From positions 434,001 to 498,000 of the forward strand of contig JANFAH010000029.1 in NCBI GenBank assembly GCA_024663395.1: a stretch of 64,000 nt of DNA, given 5' to 3'. Under the pieces are notes generated by a model. The model saw nothing but the letters and a program-made list of their open reading frames with translations, made no database searches and had not been told where the DNA came from. The DNA is from Pisolithus tinctorius. Its lineage: Eukaryota; Basidiomycota; Agaricomycetes; Boletales; Pisolithaceae. Every line of letters begins with the position of its first letter. Positions within the stretch are counted from its first letter, which is position 1. Made by a program: the position numbers and the translations under genes. Of this stretch, positions 63,962 to 64,000 are shown piece after piece.

Positions 63962-64000
63962 ACGAATGCTACCCCTGCCCTTCATTAGAGAGCTGTTCAG

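Overview
The window is fungal DNA: short spliced introns with GT..AG ends, LTR retrotransposons, a poly(A)-tailed LINE, and families familiar from mushroom-forming basidiomycetes (Agaricomycetes). A placement near ectomycorrhizal Boletales is my guess from the GTPase and the Cys-cluster hypothetical protein; it is not shown by the sequence. It is a transposon graveyard. I find one convincing host-type gene, no tRNA, rRNA or CRISPR, and nearly everything else is nested mobile elements whose order of arrival can be read from target-site duplications (TSDs).

Layout. 1-14,093: a decayed Ty3/gypsy element (G1, + strand, 3' LTR 13,805-14,093) split by a full-length, apparently intact LINE (LINE1, minus strand, 1,167-7,762, 14-bp TSD). 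14,196-18,393: a P-loop G-domain gene with about nine introns; one intron of 2.1 kb holds a 78-bp minisatellite of about 17 units. 18,800-19,640: inverted repeats and one end of an old LTR. 19,641-47,499: one very large Ty3/gypsy element (A, + strand) flanked by GTGG and inflated by four insertions: element B (21,298-27,927, TSD CACTC), LINE2 (31,351-36,499, 12-bp TSD), a 1.86-kb LTR-like unit D1 (39,056-40,912, TSD CTGC) and the non-autonomous element C (43,220-47,342, TSD ATGT). A also holds a Cys-cluster gene between its integrase and 3' LTR. 47,504-48,094: the other end of the old LTR that A landed in. 49,035-50,610: a TA-flanked fold-back element whose two 0.6-kb arms each carry the same 101-codon ORF. 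50,683-54,996: an LTR (F1) broken by two more D units. 55,085-58,911: an LTR, a poly(A)-ended insert and a truncated chromovirus (E, minus strand). 58,912-61,506: two D units head to head. 61,507-63,083: a Helitron-like fragment (minus) split by a solo LTR (F2). 63,497-64,000: the CpG-rich start of a further LTR element.

How it fits together. Older elements are CpG-poor, and their in-frame stops are overwhelmingly TGA where the family has Arg (CGA), which indicates C-to-T decay at CpG. LINE1 and the last 500 bases keep normal CpG and open frames, so they look recent. A and C share the same primer-binding site and LTR ends, so C was probably mobilised by A-type proteins. The D family, an LTR-like unit with its own conserved ORF upstream of a TATA box, and the TA fold-back element with duplicated ORFs are the best candidates for something not yet described.
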